A DNA stretch of 64,000 nt from positions 62,001-126,000 of the forward strand of contig NZ_JAHBBG010000002.1 in NCBI RefSeq assembly GCF_019331715.1. Direction: 5' to 3'. Made by a program: the position numbers and the translations under genes. The notes under the pieces are model-generated. The model was not told where the DNA came from, made no database searches, and worked only from the letters and a program-made list of their open reading frames with translations. The DNA is from Bifidobacterium simiiventris. GTDB taxonomy: Bacteria > Actinomycetota > Actinomycetes > Actinomycetales > Bifidobacteriaceae. This document shows, in pieces, positions 38,623-47,614 of the stretch. Every line of letters begins with the position of its first letter. Positions within the stretch are counted from its first letter, which is position 1.

Positions 38623-41001
38623 ATGACGACGATGACGGAACCGGTGCGCTGGCAGGCACAGATGATCGGAGGTCCGGACGATGCCGTGGTGGTCGACCCG
38701 GTCAAAGCGGGCGGCGAGATGCGGCGGCCGCCGGTGATCCGCTGCGATTTCGACGTGGCCGGCACGCCGGCTGCGGCCCGGCTATGCGTGACCGCGTGGG
38801 GCCTGTTCGAGGCGGAACTGAACGGCCGCCGGGTCGGCGAGGATGTGCTCGCGCCCGGCTGGACCGTGTACGACGAACGTTTGCCGTACTGGACCTACGA
38901 CGTGACCGATCTGGTGCATGACGGTGCGAACGTGCTGGGTTTCCGGCTCGGCGACGGATGGTATCGCGGCCAGATCGGATTCAACGGCGGGCAATGCGAC
39001 AACTATGGCGACCGGCTGGGCGTGTTCGCGCAGCTGGAGCTGACGGATGCGGACGGCACGGTCACGATCGTCGCGTCGAACGCCGACGACGGGCGCTGGA
39101 AAGCGGGTTATGGGCCAATTCTCGCCAGCGGACTGTACGAGGGGGAGACGCTCGACGCGAGGGAAGAACGCGACCCGTTCGCGGAGGAGCTCTCCGACCA
39201 TCATTGGCGGCCGGTCGAACGGCTCGACTTTGATCAATCGGTGCTGTATCCGGCAGACGAGTCGACTGCCGTGTGTTGCATCGGCGAGCATCAGCCGGTA
39301 TCCATCAACCGGCTGCCGGACGGCCGCTGGCTCGTCGACTTCGGCCAGAACTGCACGCAGCGCGTCGTCCTGACCGTCCCCGCGACTGAGCCCGGTCGCG
39401 AGATCGACATCCAGCACGTCGAAGTCATCAATCCCGACGGCACACCGGCCACGCGCCCGTTGCGCCGCGCCATCCAGCACGACCATTACATCAGCGACGG
39501 CTCACCGGCCGTCTGGGAGCCGCGCTTCACCATGCACGGTTTCAGATACGCGGTCATCGGCGGCTGGCCGGCCGATCGCCCGCTCACCGCCGCCGACCTG
39601 CATACGCGCGTATACAGTTCCGCGCGACACCGTCTCGGCTGGTTCTCCTGCTCCGACGAACGCGTCAACCGGCTCGCCGAAAACGCGCGCTGGTCGATGC
39701 TGTCGAACTTCGTCTCCATCCCCACCGACTGCCCGCAACGCGACGAACGCTTCGGCTGGACCGGCGACATCGCCGTGTTCGCGCCCACCGCCGCCTACCT
39801 GTACGACGTGAACGGTTTCCTTGACAGTTGGCTCACAGACGTTGCGATCGAAACGGAACGCTGGGGCACTGTGCCGTACTATGTGCCGTATCCGTTTCCA
39901 GGCTGGGGCAAGCCGGATGCGGTCGCGCTGTGGGGCGACGCGGCGACGATGGTGCCGTGGGCGCTGTACATGGCGACCGGCGACGTCGCGGTGCTGCGAC
40001 GGCATATCGGGCTGTCCCGGCGCTGGATGGACGAGGTCGCCGGACTGCTCGCGGACGACGGCGTGTGGGATCGCAAGCCCGACGTGTGGTGCGGCCAGCT
40101 CGGCGACTGGCTCGACCCGACCGCGCCGCCGGACGATGCGGCCCGCGCCATGACCGACAAGGCGCTCGTCGCCACCGCGTTCGCCGCGCACTCGGCCGAT
40201 CTGGTCGCGCGCATGCTGCGTGTGCTCGGGGACACGGCCGCGCAAGAACATTACGAGAAGCTCGCCGCGCATATCCGCGCCGGGTTCCGCGCGCGGTTCG
40301 TGCGATCGGACGGCACGATGACTTCGGACACGCAGTGCGCGTACGCGCTGCTCATCGCGCTCGACCTGCTGGCCGGCGTGGGTGGAACCGCGGAATACGA
40401 CCGGCTGCGTGCGGCGGCGGGGGAACGGCTCGTGAAACTCGTGCGCGAGCGCGGCTTCGTGGTCGGCACCGGATTTGCCGGCACGCCGTTCGTGCTGCCC
40501 GCATTGTGCGCGACCGGACATGCGGACGAGGCGTTCTCGCTGTTCCTGTCCGACCGTTGCCCATCATGGCTGTACCAGGTGCGCATGGGTGCGACGACCA
40601 CATGGGAACGTTGGGATTCGATGCTGGAGAACGGCGAGGTGAACCCGGGCGATATGACCTCGTTCAACCATTACGCGTTCGGCTCGGTGCTCGACTGGAT
40701 GCACTCGGCGATCGGCGGGCTGGAACTTGCCGACGCCGGCTGGAGCCGCGTACGCGTGCGGCCGCAGATCGTCGCGGCGTTGGCGCATGGCGTGACCTCG
40801 GGTTCGGCCGCGCATGTCACGCTGCACGGTAGGGTGTCGGTTTCTTGGAGCGAGGGCGACGACGGGCATGTTCGTCTTGACGTGGACGTGCCGCAGGGCG
40901 TCGAGGCGGAGCTCGGCCTTGACCTCCGGGACGAGACCGGCCGCCGTCTGCCTGCCGGAACGCTTGTCGCGCCGGGCGTGCATCGGCTGGTTCTGGCATA
41001 G
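38623..41001 (+). CDS. Alpha-L-rhamnosidase, GH78
   Basis: A 792-residue glycoside hydrolase. N-terminal beta-sandwich domains (about 20-330) include a GWTVYDERLPYWTYDVTDLV region typical of GH78. The (alpha/alpha)6 catalytic domain has DCPQRDERFGWTGD from D369, holding the general-acid carboxylate, and TTWERWDS with E662 as the likely base. It ends in a C-terminal beta domain. There is no signal peptide, so it acts on imported rhamnosides, for example from plant glycosides. The ATG at 38623 follows GAAGGAG. Paired dyads upstream suggest induction by its sugar. Confidence 0.93.
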   Translation: MTTMTEPVRWQAQMIGGPDDAVVVDPVKAGGEMRRPPVIRCDFDVAGTPAAARLCVTAWGLFEAELNGRRVGEDVLAPGWTVYDERLPYWTYDVTDLVHDGANVLGFRLGDGWYRGQIGFNGGQCDNYGDRLGVFAQLELTDADGTVTIVASNADDGRWKAGYGPILASGLYEGETLDAREERDPFAEELSDHHWRPVERLDFDQSVLYPADESTAVCCIGEHQPVSINRLPDGRWLVDFGQNCTQRVVLTVPATEPGREIDIQHVEVINPDGTPATRPLRRAIQHDHYISDGSPAVWEPRFTMHGFRYAVIGGWPADRPLTAADLHTRVYSSARHRLGWFSCSDERVNRLAENARWSMLSNFVSIPTDCPQRDERFGWTGDIAVFAPTAAYLYDVNGFLDSWLTDVAIETERWGTVPYYVPYPFPGWGKPDAVALWGDAATMVPWALYMATGDVAVLRRHIGLSRRWMDEVAGLLADDGVWDRKPDVWCGQLGDWLDPTAPPDDAARAMTDKALVATAFAAHSADLVARMLRVLGDTAAQEHYEKLAAHIRAGFRARFVRSDGTMTSDTQCAYALLIALDLLAGVGGTAEYDRLRAAAGERLVKLVRERGFVVGTGFAGTPFVLPALCATGHADEAFSLFLSDRCPSWLYQVRMGATTTWERWDSMLENGEVNPGDMTSFNHYAFGSVLDWMHSAIGGLELADAGWSRVRVRPQIVAALAHGVTSGSAAHVTLHGRVSVSWSEGDDGHVRLDVDVPQGVEAELGLDLRDETGRRLPAGTLVAPGVHRLVLA

Positions 41002-41004
41002 GTC

Positions 41005-41042
41005 CGGTTCCCGGGATTTCATCGGAACAATCCCGGGAACCG
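41005..41042 (+). repeat. Duplicated hairpin, copy 1
   Basis: CGGTTCCCGGGATT and its perfect complement with a 10-nt loop, four bases after the GH78 stop. Confidence 0.85.
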
Positions 41043-41121
41043 ACTATGTACGTTTCATCGCGGACGATCCTTGGAAAATCAACGATCGCAATGTGCGAAT
41101 TGTCAGCTTATGCGCGATTGC

Positions 41122-41158
41122 CGGTTCCCGGGATTTTCCCGGCGAATCCCGGGAACCG
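41122..41158 (+). repeat. Duplicated hairpin, copy 2
   Basis: The same 14-bp arms as copy 1 (CGGTTCCCGGGATT), with a different 9-nt loop. It ends 28 nt before the helicase start. The copies are 117 bp apart start to start. Confidence 0.85.
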
Positions 41159-41186
41159 CATGGGACGAAGTAGACTGGGGAGCATT

Positions 41187-43751
41187 ATGGCTGATACTGA
41201 GACTTATGGTTCCCTGGGGGCGTTGGCGCCGAGCTGGGACGACGGCGAGCGCAACATCGATTCGGACGAGATCTATGAGCGGTTCTTCGGCTGGGTGCAT
41301 GACGTCAAGCGCATCGAGCCGTGGCCGCATCAGGAGGAGGCCATCATGGACCTTCTCGCCGGCGACCATGTGATCCTCAACACGCCCACCGGCTCGGGCA
41401 AGTCGCTGGTCGCACTCGGCATGCATTTCGCCGCGCTGTGCACCGGGCGGCGCTCGTATTACACCGCGCCGATCAAGGCGCTCGTCTCGGAGAAGTTCTT
41501 CGATCTGGTCGACGTGTTCGGCCGCGACAACGTGGGCATGATCACCGGCGACACGCATATCAACGCGGATGCGCCGATCATCTGCTGCACGGCCGAGATT
41601 TTGGCGAATCGGGCGTTGCGCGAGGGCCGGCATGCCGACGTCGGCTGCGTGGCGATGGACGAATTCCATTACTACGGAGACCCGGAGCGCGGCTGGGCGT
41701 GGCAGGTGCCGCTGCTGACCTTGTCGAAGACGCAGTTCCTGCTGATGAGTGCGACGCTCGGCAACGTGGATGCGATCGCCGACAAGCTCGAGGACATGAC
41801 TGACACGGACGTGGACATCATCGCCGACGCGCCGCGACCGGTGCCGCTGACGTATGAATACACGCTCGATCCGCTCGAGAAGACCGTCGAGCTTGCGTTC
41901 CGCGAAGGTTCCACGCCGATCTACGTCGTGCATTTCTCGCAGGATGCGGCGTTGGAGACCGCGCAGGCGCTCGCCTCGACCGGCGTGTCGAGCAAGGAGC
42001 AGCGTGCGGCCATCGCCGAGGCGATCAAGGGCGTCAAGTTCACCACCGCGTTCGGCAAGATCCTGCAACGACTGCTGCGCACCGGCGTCGGCATCCATCA
42101 TGCCGGCATGCTGCCGCGCTACCGTCGTCTGGTCGAACAGCTTGCCCAGCAGGGCCTCTTGCCGGTCATCTGCGGCACCGACACGCTCGGCGTCGGCATC
42201 AACGTGCCGATCCATTCGGTGGTTCTCACGGCGCTCACCAAGTTCGACGGCACGCACATGCGCAAGCTGCGCGCGCGTGAGTTCCATCAGATCGCCGGTC
42301 GTGCGGGCCGCATGGGATTCGACACGGAAGGGCTTGTGATCGCGGAGGCCCCCGAGTTTGAGATCGAGAACGCGAAGGCCGTGGCCAAGGCCGGCAATGA
42401 TCCGAAGAAACTCAAGAAGGTCAAGCGCAAGAAGGCGCCGGAAGGGTTCGTCACGTGGAATCAGGCCACGTTCGACAAGCTCATCGACGCGGCCCCCGAA
42501 ACGCTCGTGCCGCACATGAAGATCACGCATTCGATGGTGCTGAACGAGGTCGCGCAGGGCGGCGACGCGCGCTACCGCGTTGACCGGCTCATCGACGACT
42601 CCGCGCAGAGCCCCGACCAGAAGGAGAAGCTGCACCAGCGCGCCGACGAGATCTTCCAGACCCTGTTCGACACGAAGGTCATCGAAACCGAGGATCGCGA
42701 CGACGGCGGCAAGAACTACTATCTCGACGTCGACGTGCCCGACGATTTCGCGCTCGACCAGCCGCTGTCGCCGTTCCTGCTCGCGGCGTTGGAACTGCTC
42801 GACCCCGAATCCGATACCTATGCGCTCGACGTGATCTCGATGGTCGAAGCCACGCTCGAGGACCCCAAGCAGGTCCTGAAGGCGCAGGAGCGGCAGGCGC
42901 GCGACAAGGCGCTTATCGAGATGAAGGAAGACGGGCTCGAATACGACGAGCGCATGGACAAGCTGCAGGAGATCACGTACCCCAAGCCGCTTGAAGACAT
43001 GCTGCAGGCCGCGTTCGACCAGTACCGGCAGGACGTGCCGTGGGCGAACGACTACTGGCTGTCGCCGAAGTCCGTCGTACGCGACATGGTCGAGACCGCG
43101 TCCGATTTCACGGGGTATATTGCCCGCTACAACATCGCTCGTTCCGAAGGCACGCTGCTGCGCTACCTGTCGGACGCGTACCGCGCGCTGGCGCGCACCG
43201 TGCCGGCCGAGAAACGCGACGAGCAGCTGGACGACATCATCTCGTGGCTGCGCGTGGTCGTCCGTTCGATCGACTCCAGCCTCGTGGACGAATGGGAGCA
43301 TGCGGGCGACGAATCCGATGCGGCCGCCGAAGCCGCAGCGAACCTGGCCGCGCCGGGCGGCGCTCGCGAGGCCGTGGTCGAGGACCGTCGCGGACTGATC
43401 GTGCTCATCCGCAACGCGATGTTCCGCCGCGTGCAGCTCATGGACTTGGACAAGCCCGAGGAACTCGGCGCGCTCGACAAGGACTGGGGATACGGCGTGC
43501 ACGAATGGGAGGACGTGCTCGACGATTATTACGACGAGCACGAGTACGTCGGCATCGATGCGGCCGCCCGTTCCGGCAAGCTGTTCATCCTCGACGATTC
43601 GCTCGAACAGAAGGAACATGCGTGGAAGGTGCGGCAGATCATCGACGACTCCGACGGCGACCATGACTGGGCCATCACCGGCACCGTTGATCTCGACACC
43701 ACGCAGGAGACCGGCGAGGTCGTCTTCTTCGACTACCACGTCGGCAACTGA
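41187..43751 (+). CDS. DEAD/DEAH-box helicase, DUF3516 (Ski2-like) type
   Basis: An 854-residue superfamily 2 helicase. Walker A TPTGSGKS at about 65-72, Walker B DEFH at about 158, motif III SATLG and motif VI QIAGRAGRMGFD at about 367-378 are present. The C-terminal half (DUF3516) is typical of actinobacterial proteins related to Ski2/Mtr4 RNA helicases. The likely role is RNA unwinding or turnover. The ATG at 41187 follows GGGGAG. A TAGACT sequence at 41171-41176 could be a -10 box, though it would leave almost no leader. An earlier in-frame start lies inside the duplicated hairpin region and was rejected. Confidence 0.9.
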   Translation: MADTETYGSLGALAPSWDDGERNIDSDEIYERFFGWVHDVKRIEPWPHQEEAIMDLLAGDHVILNTPTGSGKSLVALGMHFAALCTGRRSYYTAPIKALVSEKFFDLVDVFGRDNVGMITGDTHINADAPIICCTAEILANRALREGRHADVGCVAMDEFHYYGDPERGWAWQVPLLTLSKTQFLLMSATLGNVDAIADKLEDMTDTDVDIIADAPRPVPLTYEYTLDPLEKTVELAFREGSTPIYVVHFSQDAALETAQALASTGVSSKEQRAAIAEAIKGVKFTTAFGKILQRLLRTGVGIHHAGMLPRYRRLVEQLAQQGLLPVICGTDTLGVGINVPIHSVVLTALTKFDGTHMRKLRAREFHQIAGRAGRMGFDTEGLVIAEAPEFEIENAKAVAKAGNDPKKLKKVKRKKAPEGFVTWNQATFDKLIDAAPETLVPHMKITHSMVLNEVAQGGDARYRVDRLIDDSAQSPDQKEKLHQRADEIFQTLFDTKVIETEDRDDGGKNYYLDVDVPDDFALDQPLSPFLLAALELLDPESDTYALDVISMVEATLEDPKQVLKAQERQARDKALIEMKEDGLEYDERMDKLQEITYPKPLEDMLQAAFDQYRQDVPWANDYWLSPKSVVRDMVETASDFTGYIARYNIARSEGTLLRYLSDAYRALARTVPAEKRDEQLDDIISWLRVVVRSIDSSLVDEWEHAGDESDAAAEAAANLAAPGGAREAVVEDRRGLIVLIRNAMFRRVQLMDLDKPEELGALDKDWGYGVHEWEDVLDDYYDEHEYVGIDAAARSGKLFILDDSLEQKEHAWKVRQIIDDSDGDHDWAITGTVDLDTTQETGEVVFFDYHVGN

Positions 43752-43758
43752 ACCCATC

Positions 43759-43811
43759 GCGTGGCGGTTTGCTCTCACGGGGTTCGGCTCAGTGAGAGCA
43801 AACCGCCACGC
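43759..43811. terminator. Bidirectional hairpin between convergent genes
   Basis: Perfect 20-bp arms (GCGTGGCGGTTTGCTCTCAC and complement) and a 13-nt loop between the helicase and the membrane-protein gene. No U-tract. Confidence 0.75.
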
Positions 43812-43819
43812 GACCTTGG

Positions 43820-44959
43820 TCATAAACGGGAACGTATCGCGCGGGCGATGAACCGCACGATCAGCACCACACCGTAGCCGAGATAGCCGGCGACGAGATA
43901 CAGCACCAGAAACGACGGCACCGTATCGACCAGCGTCGTCCAGTCGATGAACCAGCCGTTGCCGATCGGCGTGCACACGCCGTTGATCGGGCATTCATCC
44001 TGATACGGTGCAGCCAACACGAATACCGCGACCGCGCCGATCAGCGTGCACGCCGCAGGGAACAGCAGCGAACGCAGCCAATCGGGAACCACTCGCTGCC
44101 TGCCGCCGTCCGGTCCGGCTTCGCCGGCGTTCGTTCCCGGGCCGGCGACCCGGCATCCGCCCGGCATCGCCGCGTCACGGCTCGCGTATGCGCCGCACGT
44201 CACCAGCAGGACCGGCGGTACCACGAAATTGATCATCAGCGCCGCGGCCATCGCCAGCTGCCCGCGTATCAGCGAGAACGCGATCACCAATCCATAGGTG
44301 ATCGCCAGCGTCAGCCAGCAGCCGAACCGCACCGCGTCACGCCGCGCCCACGTGACCATCCGGCCGCTCGCGCTCGTCTCAGATGGGGCAATGAACAGTC
44401 GGCGCAATCCGTATCGGCCAATCGCAAAGCAACAGAACGCCACTGCGGCGTACGCGAGCAGCAACACCGCGCATCCGCCCAGCGCCTGCACGGCCAACTC
44501 CCCACCATGCTCGCGCATCAGCTCCAGCCAGTCGTCCCACCGGTAGTATTCGACGTAGCCGAGCATGCGCAGATGCGCCCAGCCGAAGCCAAGCGGTCCC
44601 ATCAGCGCGCTGACCAACGGAAACGAGAGCGAGCCGGAACGGATCGAGCCGAGAACGAGATTCGCGACACCCAATCCGACCGGCCAGTAACCCGCCGTCA
44701 TGACGGGCGTCCAAACGAAACCATCCGGAATCGGCCGGCCGTCGAGTTCGGGCAGGAACGTGGCGAGACGGGAATACGAGATCAGCAACAGAAGGACCGC
44801 GAGGGCGATGACGCCGATCCAGTGGGCGCGGTTCCACGAGCACTGTTGCGCGAAACGGCTCACGACGCCGTGTGCGGGACGCGTCGTGCGGCGGTCGGCG
44901 TTGCCGTCCGGAGGCGTGTTCGGGCCTTGCGCGGCGGGATTGGTGTGTACCGAGGTCAT
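43820..44959 (-). CDS. Multi-pass membrane protein of unknown function
   Basis: A 379-residue protein with a polar N-terminus of about 45 residues and about seven to eight TM helices. A Gly/Ala/Pro-rich cytoplasmic loop lies around residues 260-285. An extracytoplasmic segment with two Cys (ECPINGVCTPIGN) precedes the last helix and could hold a disulfide. I recognise no family. The start at 44959 is supported by AAAGGAGG six bases upstream. It is divergent from the LuxR-type regulator at 45177, so the regulator could control it. Confidence 0.8.
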   Translation of the reverse strand: MTSVHTNPAAQGPNTPPDGNADRRTTRPAHGVVSRFAQQCSWNRAHWIGVIALAVLLLLISYSRLATFLPELDGRPIPDGFVWTPVMTAGYWPVGLGVANLVLGSIRSGSLSFPLVSALMGPLGFGWAHLRMLGYVEYYRWDDWLELMREHGGELAVQALGGCAVLLLAYAAVAFCCFAIGRYGLRRLFIAPSETSASGRMVTWARRDAVRFGCWLTLAITYGLVIAFSLIRGQLAMAAALMINFVVPPVLLVTCGAYASRDAAMPGGCRVAGPGTNAGEAGPDGGRQRVVPDWLRSLLFPAACTLIGAVAVFVLAAPYQDECPINGVCTPIGNGWFIDWTTLVDTVPSFLVLYLVAGYLGYGVVLIVRFIARAIRSRL

Positions 44960-45176
44960 GATGGCCTCCTTTCCGGTCGGCTGTGACGACCGTCCAAGCC
45001 GGGCGGCGGGCCACGTCGGATAATCGACACGGTGATCGCCCACTCGCTCGGCGTGTTGTGGTGATTCCAGTATGGAACAGACGCGAGCCGTGGAATGATG
45101 GATGTCATAGCCCGTATGACGCGGCGCGACGGTGCGGCCGCGCGGGCGCGCATGATGGTGACACGGGGAGGTGCGC

Positions 45177-45887
45177 ATGACCGGGACGTCTGGAGAGCGG
45201 TATGACCATGCTGCTGCTGACGGTGCAAACGCGCGTATTCATATCGGCATCGTCGACAACGATCCGTACGCGGTGGCCGTGCTCTCGACGATGATCGCGC
45301 GCATGGACGCGCGGTTTGACGTGGTCTGGACGTGCGAACTCGGCGCGGTCGCGATCAGCAGATGCCTGAACCGTGCGCAACGGCCGGACGTGCTCGTGAC
45401 CGACATGTCGATGAACGACGTGCCCGGCACCGAGGTATGCCGGGCGATCCGCGTCAAACGCGCGGACGTGGGCGTGGTCGGCGTGACCTCGTACGCGGTC
45501 GACTCGTTTCTGGACGAGGCGACGCGCTGCGGCATGCAGGCGTTGGTCAGCAAAACCGATCTTGCCGGTATGGCCGTGGCGATCCGACGCGCCGCGCTGG
45601 GGCTGGCGACGAACGCGAATACCGGACTGCCACAGTTCCTCGACGCCGCCGAAGCGCACACCTTACTGGAGGATGCGTCGTACGACGCCGGCCGCGGGGC
45701 GCTTTCGCCCAAGGAACGGGACGTGCTGCGGCTGTACGCGGACGGGCTGACCACGCGCGAGATTGCGGATCGGCTCGGCATCGGCACGCCGACGGTTGCC
45801 ACGTTCGAGCGGCGGGCGCTCGCCAAACTCGGCGCCCGCAGCCGCGCCCACGCGATCTCGATCTGCGTGCGACGGCATGTGTTCTGA
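45177..45887 (+). CDS. LuxR/NarL-type response regulator
   Basis: A 236-residue regulator. After about 20 variable residues the receiver starts at IHIGIVDNDPYAV, with phospho-acceptor D76 (LVTDMSMND) and a Lys in LVSKTD. The C-terminal GerE helix-turn-helix reads LSPKERDVLRLYADGLTTRE. Receiver Thr is replaced by a GVTSYAV segment, which is close to the usual pattern. GGGGAGG lies six bases before the ATG at 45177. The kinase gene follows after a 189-nt gap that contains a REP element. Confidence 0.92.
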   Translation: MTGTSGERYDHAAADGANARIHIGIVDNDPYAVAVLSTMIARMDARFDVVWTCELGAVAISRCLNRAQRPDVLVTDMSMNDVPGTEVCRAIRVKRADVGVVGVTSYAVDSFLDEATRCGMQALVSKTDLAGMAVAIRRAALGLATNANTGLPQFLDAAEAHTLLEDASYDAGRGALSPKERDVLRLYADGLTTREIADRLGIGTPTVATFERRALAKLGARSRAHAISICVRRHVF

Positions 45888-45954
45888 TCCTGCTGCCATG
45901 TCGGGCGAAAGCCCAATGAACCGGCTGTATCGATGGGGACGACCAAATGAATTT

Positions 45955-46049
45955 GTCATTTCGAGCGAGGCGAAGCCGAGTCGAGAAATCTTTCTTGTCG
46001 TTGTCGCGCTGGAAAGATTTCTCCGTTCGCTTCGCTCGGTCGAAATGAC
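45955..46049. repeat. Paired REP element between regulator and kinase genes
   Basis: Two inverted copies of a unit starting GTCATTTCGAnCGAG and ending in AAATCTTTC, facing each other across a short spacer (about 45995-46010). The imperfect arms can form a long hairpin. The right arm matches the half element at 25605. Confidence 0.85.
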
Positions 46050-46076
46050 ATATATGTGAAAGCGAGGTGACGGAGG

Positions 46077-47507
46077 ATGACTGAGTGGCTGGAACGGTTG
46101 GACGACGCCGACCGGCGGACGGACAACGCGTGGCTGCTGACGGCGGTGCTGGTCGTGGCGCTGGTCTGCGCCGGCGAAACCCTGGGAGCCGTGACATCCG
46201 GCGTGATGCCGGCCGCGGATGCGGCGTGCACGTTCGCTGTCGTGGCGGCGACGATGCTCATGGCGTTCCGCCCGGTGACCGGCGCGTTCACGGTCACGGC
46301 GCTGTGGTCGTCCCTCAGCGTCGCCGCGGTCGACATGCCGTCGGCCATGCTGCTGTGTCTACTGGCCGCCATCGGCATCCTCGGCTACGCCTATCGTCGC
46401 ACGGCCGTGGCCGTCACCATCATCGCGCTGGCCGTCTGGATGTTCACCCAAGGCGGCGTCGCATTGCCATCGGGAAATACCGGAACCGGATCGTCGTACA
46501 GCAGTAATATGGACTCGCCATCGTCAGACAGCCAGCCGGATCAATCGAATCAGTCATCATCCGGCAACGCCGACGATCCGGCGAATACAGCCACCGATCC
46601 CAATGATCACGTTCTGCTCGGCACGGTCGCGATGTCCGGCATCGCGCCGGTCGCCGTCCTGTTCGCGGGATTCCTGCTCGGCGGCATGGCCGCACGCTGG
46701 AACCATGAGCGGCACAGCGAGCGCATGGAACTCGCCTACCGCCGCCAACGCGCCCGCGCCGCGCAGGACATCCACGACTACGTGTCGAACGATCTCGCGT
46801 ACCTGATCCTGCGACTGGACAAGGATATCGCCGACGGCAAATCGCCCGGCGTCGAAGAATTGCGCGAGCTGCGCGACGTGGCGTCCGGCGCGCTTGACCG
46901 CACGCATCAGGTCATCGGCGTGATCGAGGGTCGGGAAACCGGGCAGCAGGCGACAGCGGCAAACGGTCGCACCGGTGCCACCGCTCCATCCGTGGCACCA
47001 TGCATCGACGATCGGCCATCCGACCATTCCGGCGCGTCGTCGTCGTTCGGAAGTCATCATGCGCGGCGATCATCCGGATTATCCGTCGTCAATCCGAACG
47101 CCGAACGCGACGACTGCCCGCTCGCCGAGCAACTGCGTACGATTGCATACGCCGGCGATCATCGGCTCAAGGAACTCGGTTTCGACGGCCAGACGATCAT
47201 CACGAATGCGAACGATAGCGCCGAGCCGGACGATCTGATCGCGGGATTCCTCGAGGAACTGTACGGCAACATCGCCAAACACGCCGATCCCGCCGGCGGC
47301 TATGTGCTTACGATCGGCATCGGCCGCGACGCCGTGCAGATCGCGCTCGTGGACACGGCGCTGGATAATACGTCATCTCACGCAAGCCTGTCTCTTGGTA
47401 CCGGGCTCGATAGATATCGGATGCGGGTTGATTCTCGTGGTGGCGTGTTTGATATCAATGCGCGAAACGATGAATGGACGCTGTCAGTGTTGATTCCCCT
47501 GCGGTAG
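46077..47507 (+). CDS. NarL-type sensor histidine kinase
   Basis: A 476-residue kinase. There are about five TM helices in the first 125 residues, then a Ser/Asn/Gln-rich external segment (about 140-175) and a further TM (about 180-200). The dimerisation domain has phospho-His H233 (AAQDIHDYVSND). A Ser/His-rich linker of about 60 residues follows, and a C-terminal HATPase region carries the N-box ELYGNIAKHADPAGG. The G-box is weak, reduced to SLGTGLDRYRMRV. GAGGTGACGGAGG precedes the ATG. It is the complete paralogue of the truncated kinase at 26605 and pairs with the regulator at 45177. Confidence 0.9.
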   Translation: MTEWLERLDDADRRTDNAWLLTAVLVVALVCAGETLGAVTSGVMPAADAACTFAVVAATMLMAFRPVTGAFTVTALWSSLSVAAVDMPSAMLLCLLAAIGILGYAYRRTAVAVTIIALAVWMFTQGGVALPSGNTGTGSSYSSNMDSPSSDSQPDQSNQSSSGNADDPANTATDPNDHVLLGTVAMSGIAPVAVLFAGFLLGGMAARWNHERHSERMELAYRRQRARAAQDIHDYVSNDLAYLILRLDKDIADGKSPGVEELRELRDVASGALDRTHQVIGVIEGRETGQQATAANGRTGATAPSVAPCIDDRPSDHSGASSSFGSHHARRSSGLSVVNPNAERDDCPLAEQLRTIAYAGDHRLKELGFDGQTIITNANDSAEPDDLIAGFLEELYGNIAKHADPAGGYVLTIGIGRDAVQIALVDTALDNTSSHASLSLGTGLDRYRMRVDSRGGVFDINARNDEWTLSVLIPLR

Positions 47508-47556
47508 CAGAAGCGTGGGGTTGCCAGCAATTTTTGTGGCCACCGTTGCTAGTGAC

Positions 47557-47596
47557 AGAGAAGGCTCGTCTGACATACATCAGACGAGCCTTCTCT
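47557..47596. terminator. Bidirectional hairpin terminator
   Basis: Perfect 17-bp arms (AGAGAAGGCTCGTCTGA and complement) with a 6-nt loop between the convergent kinase and MFS genes. No strong U-tract. Confidence 0.8.
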
Positions 47597-47614
47597 GCCA
47601 CTAATGGTAAGAGA

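Noticed and set aside
41103..43994. A 963-codon open frame opposite the helicase
   Set aside because: A shadow frame, His/Arg/Val-rich. The real gene on the plus strand has all helicase motifs.
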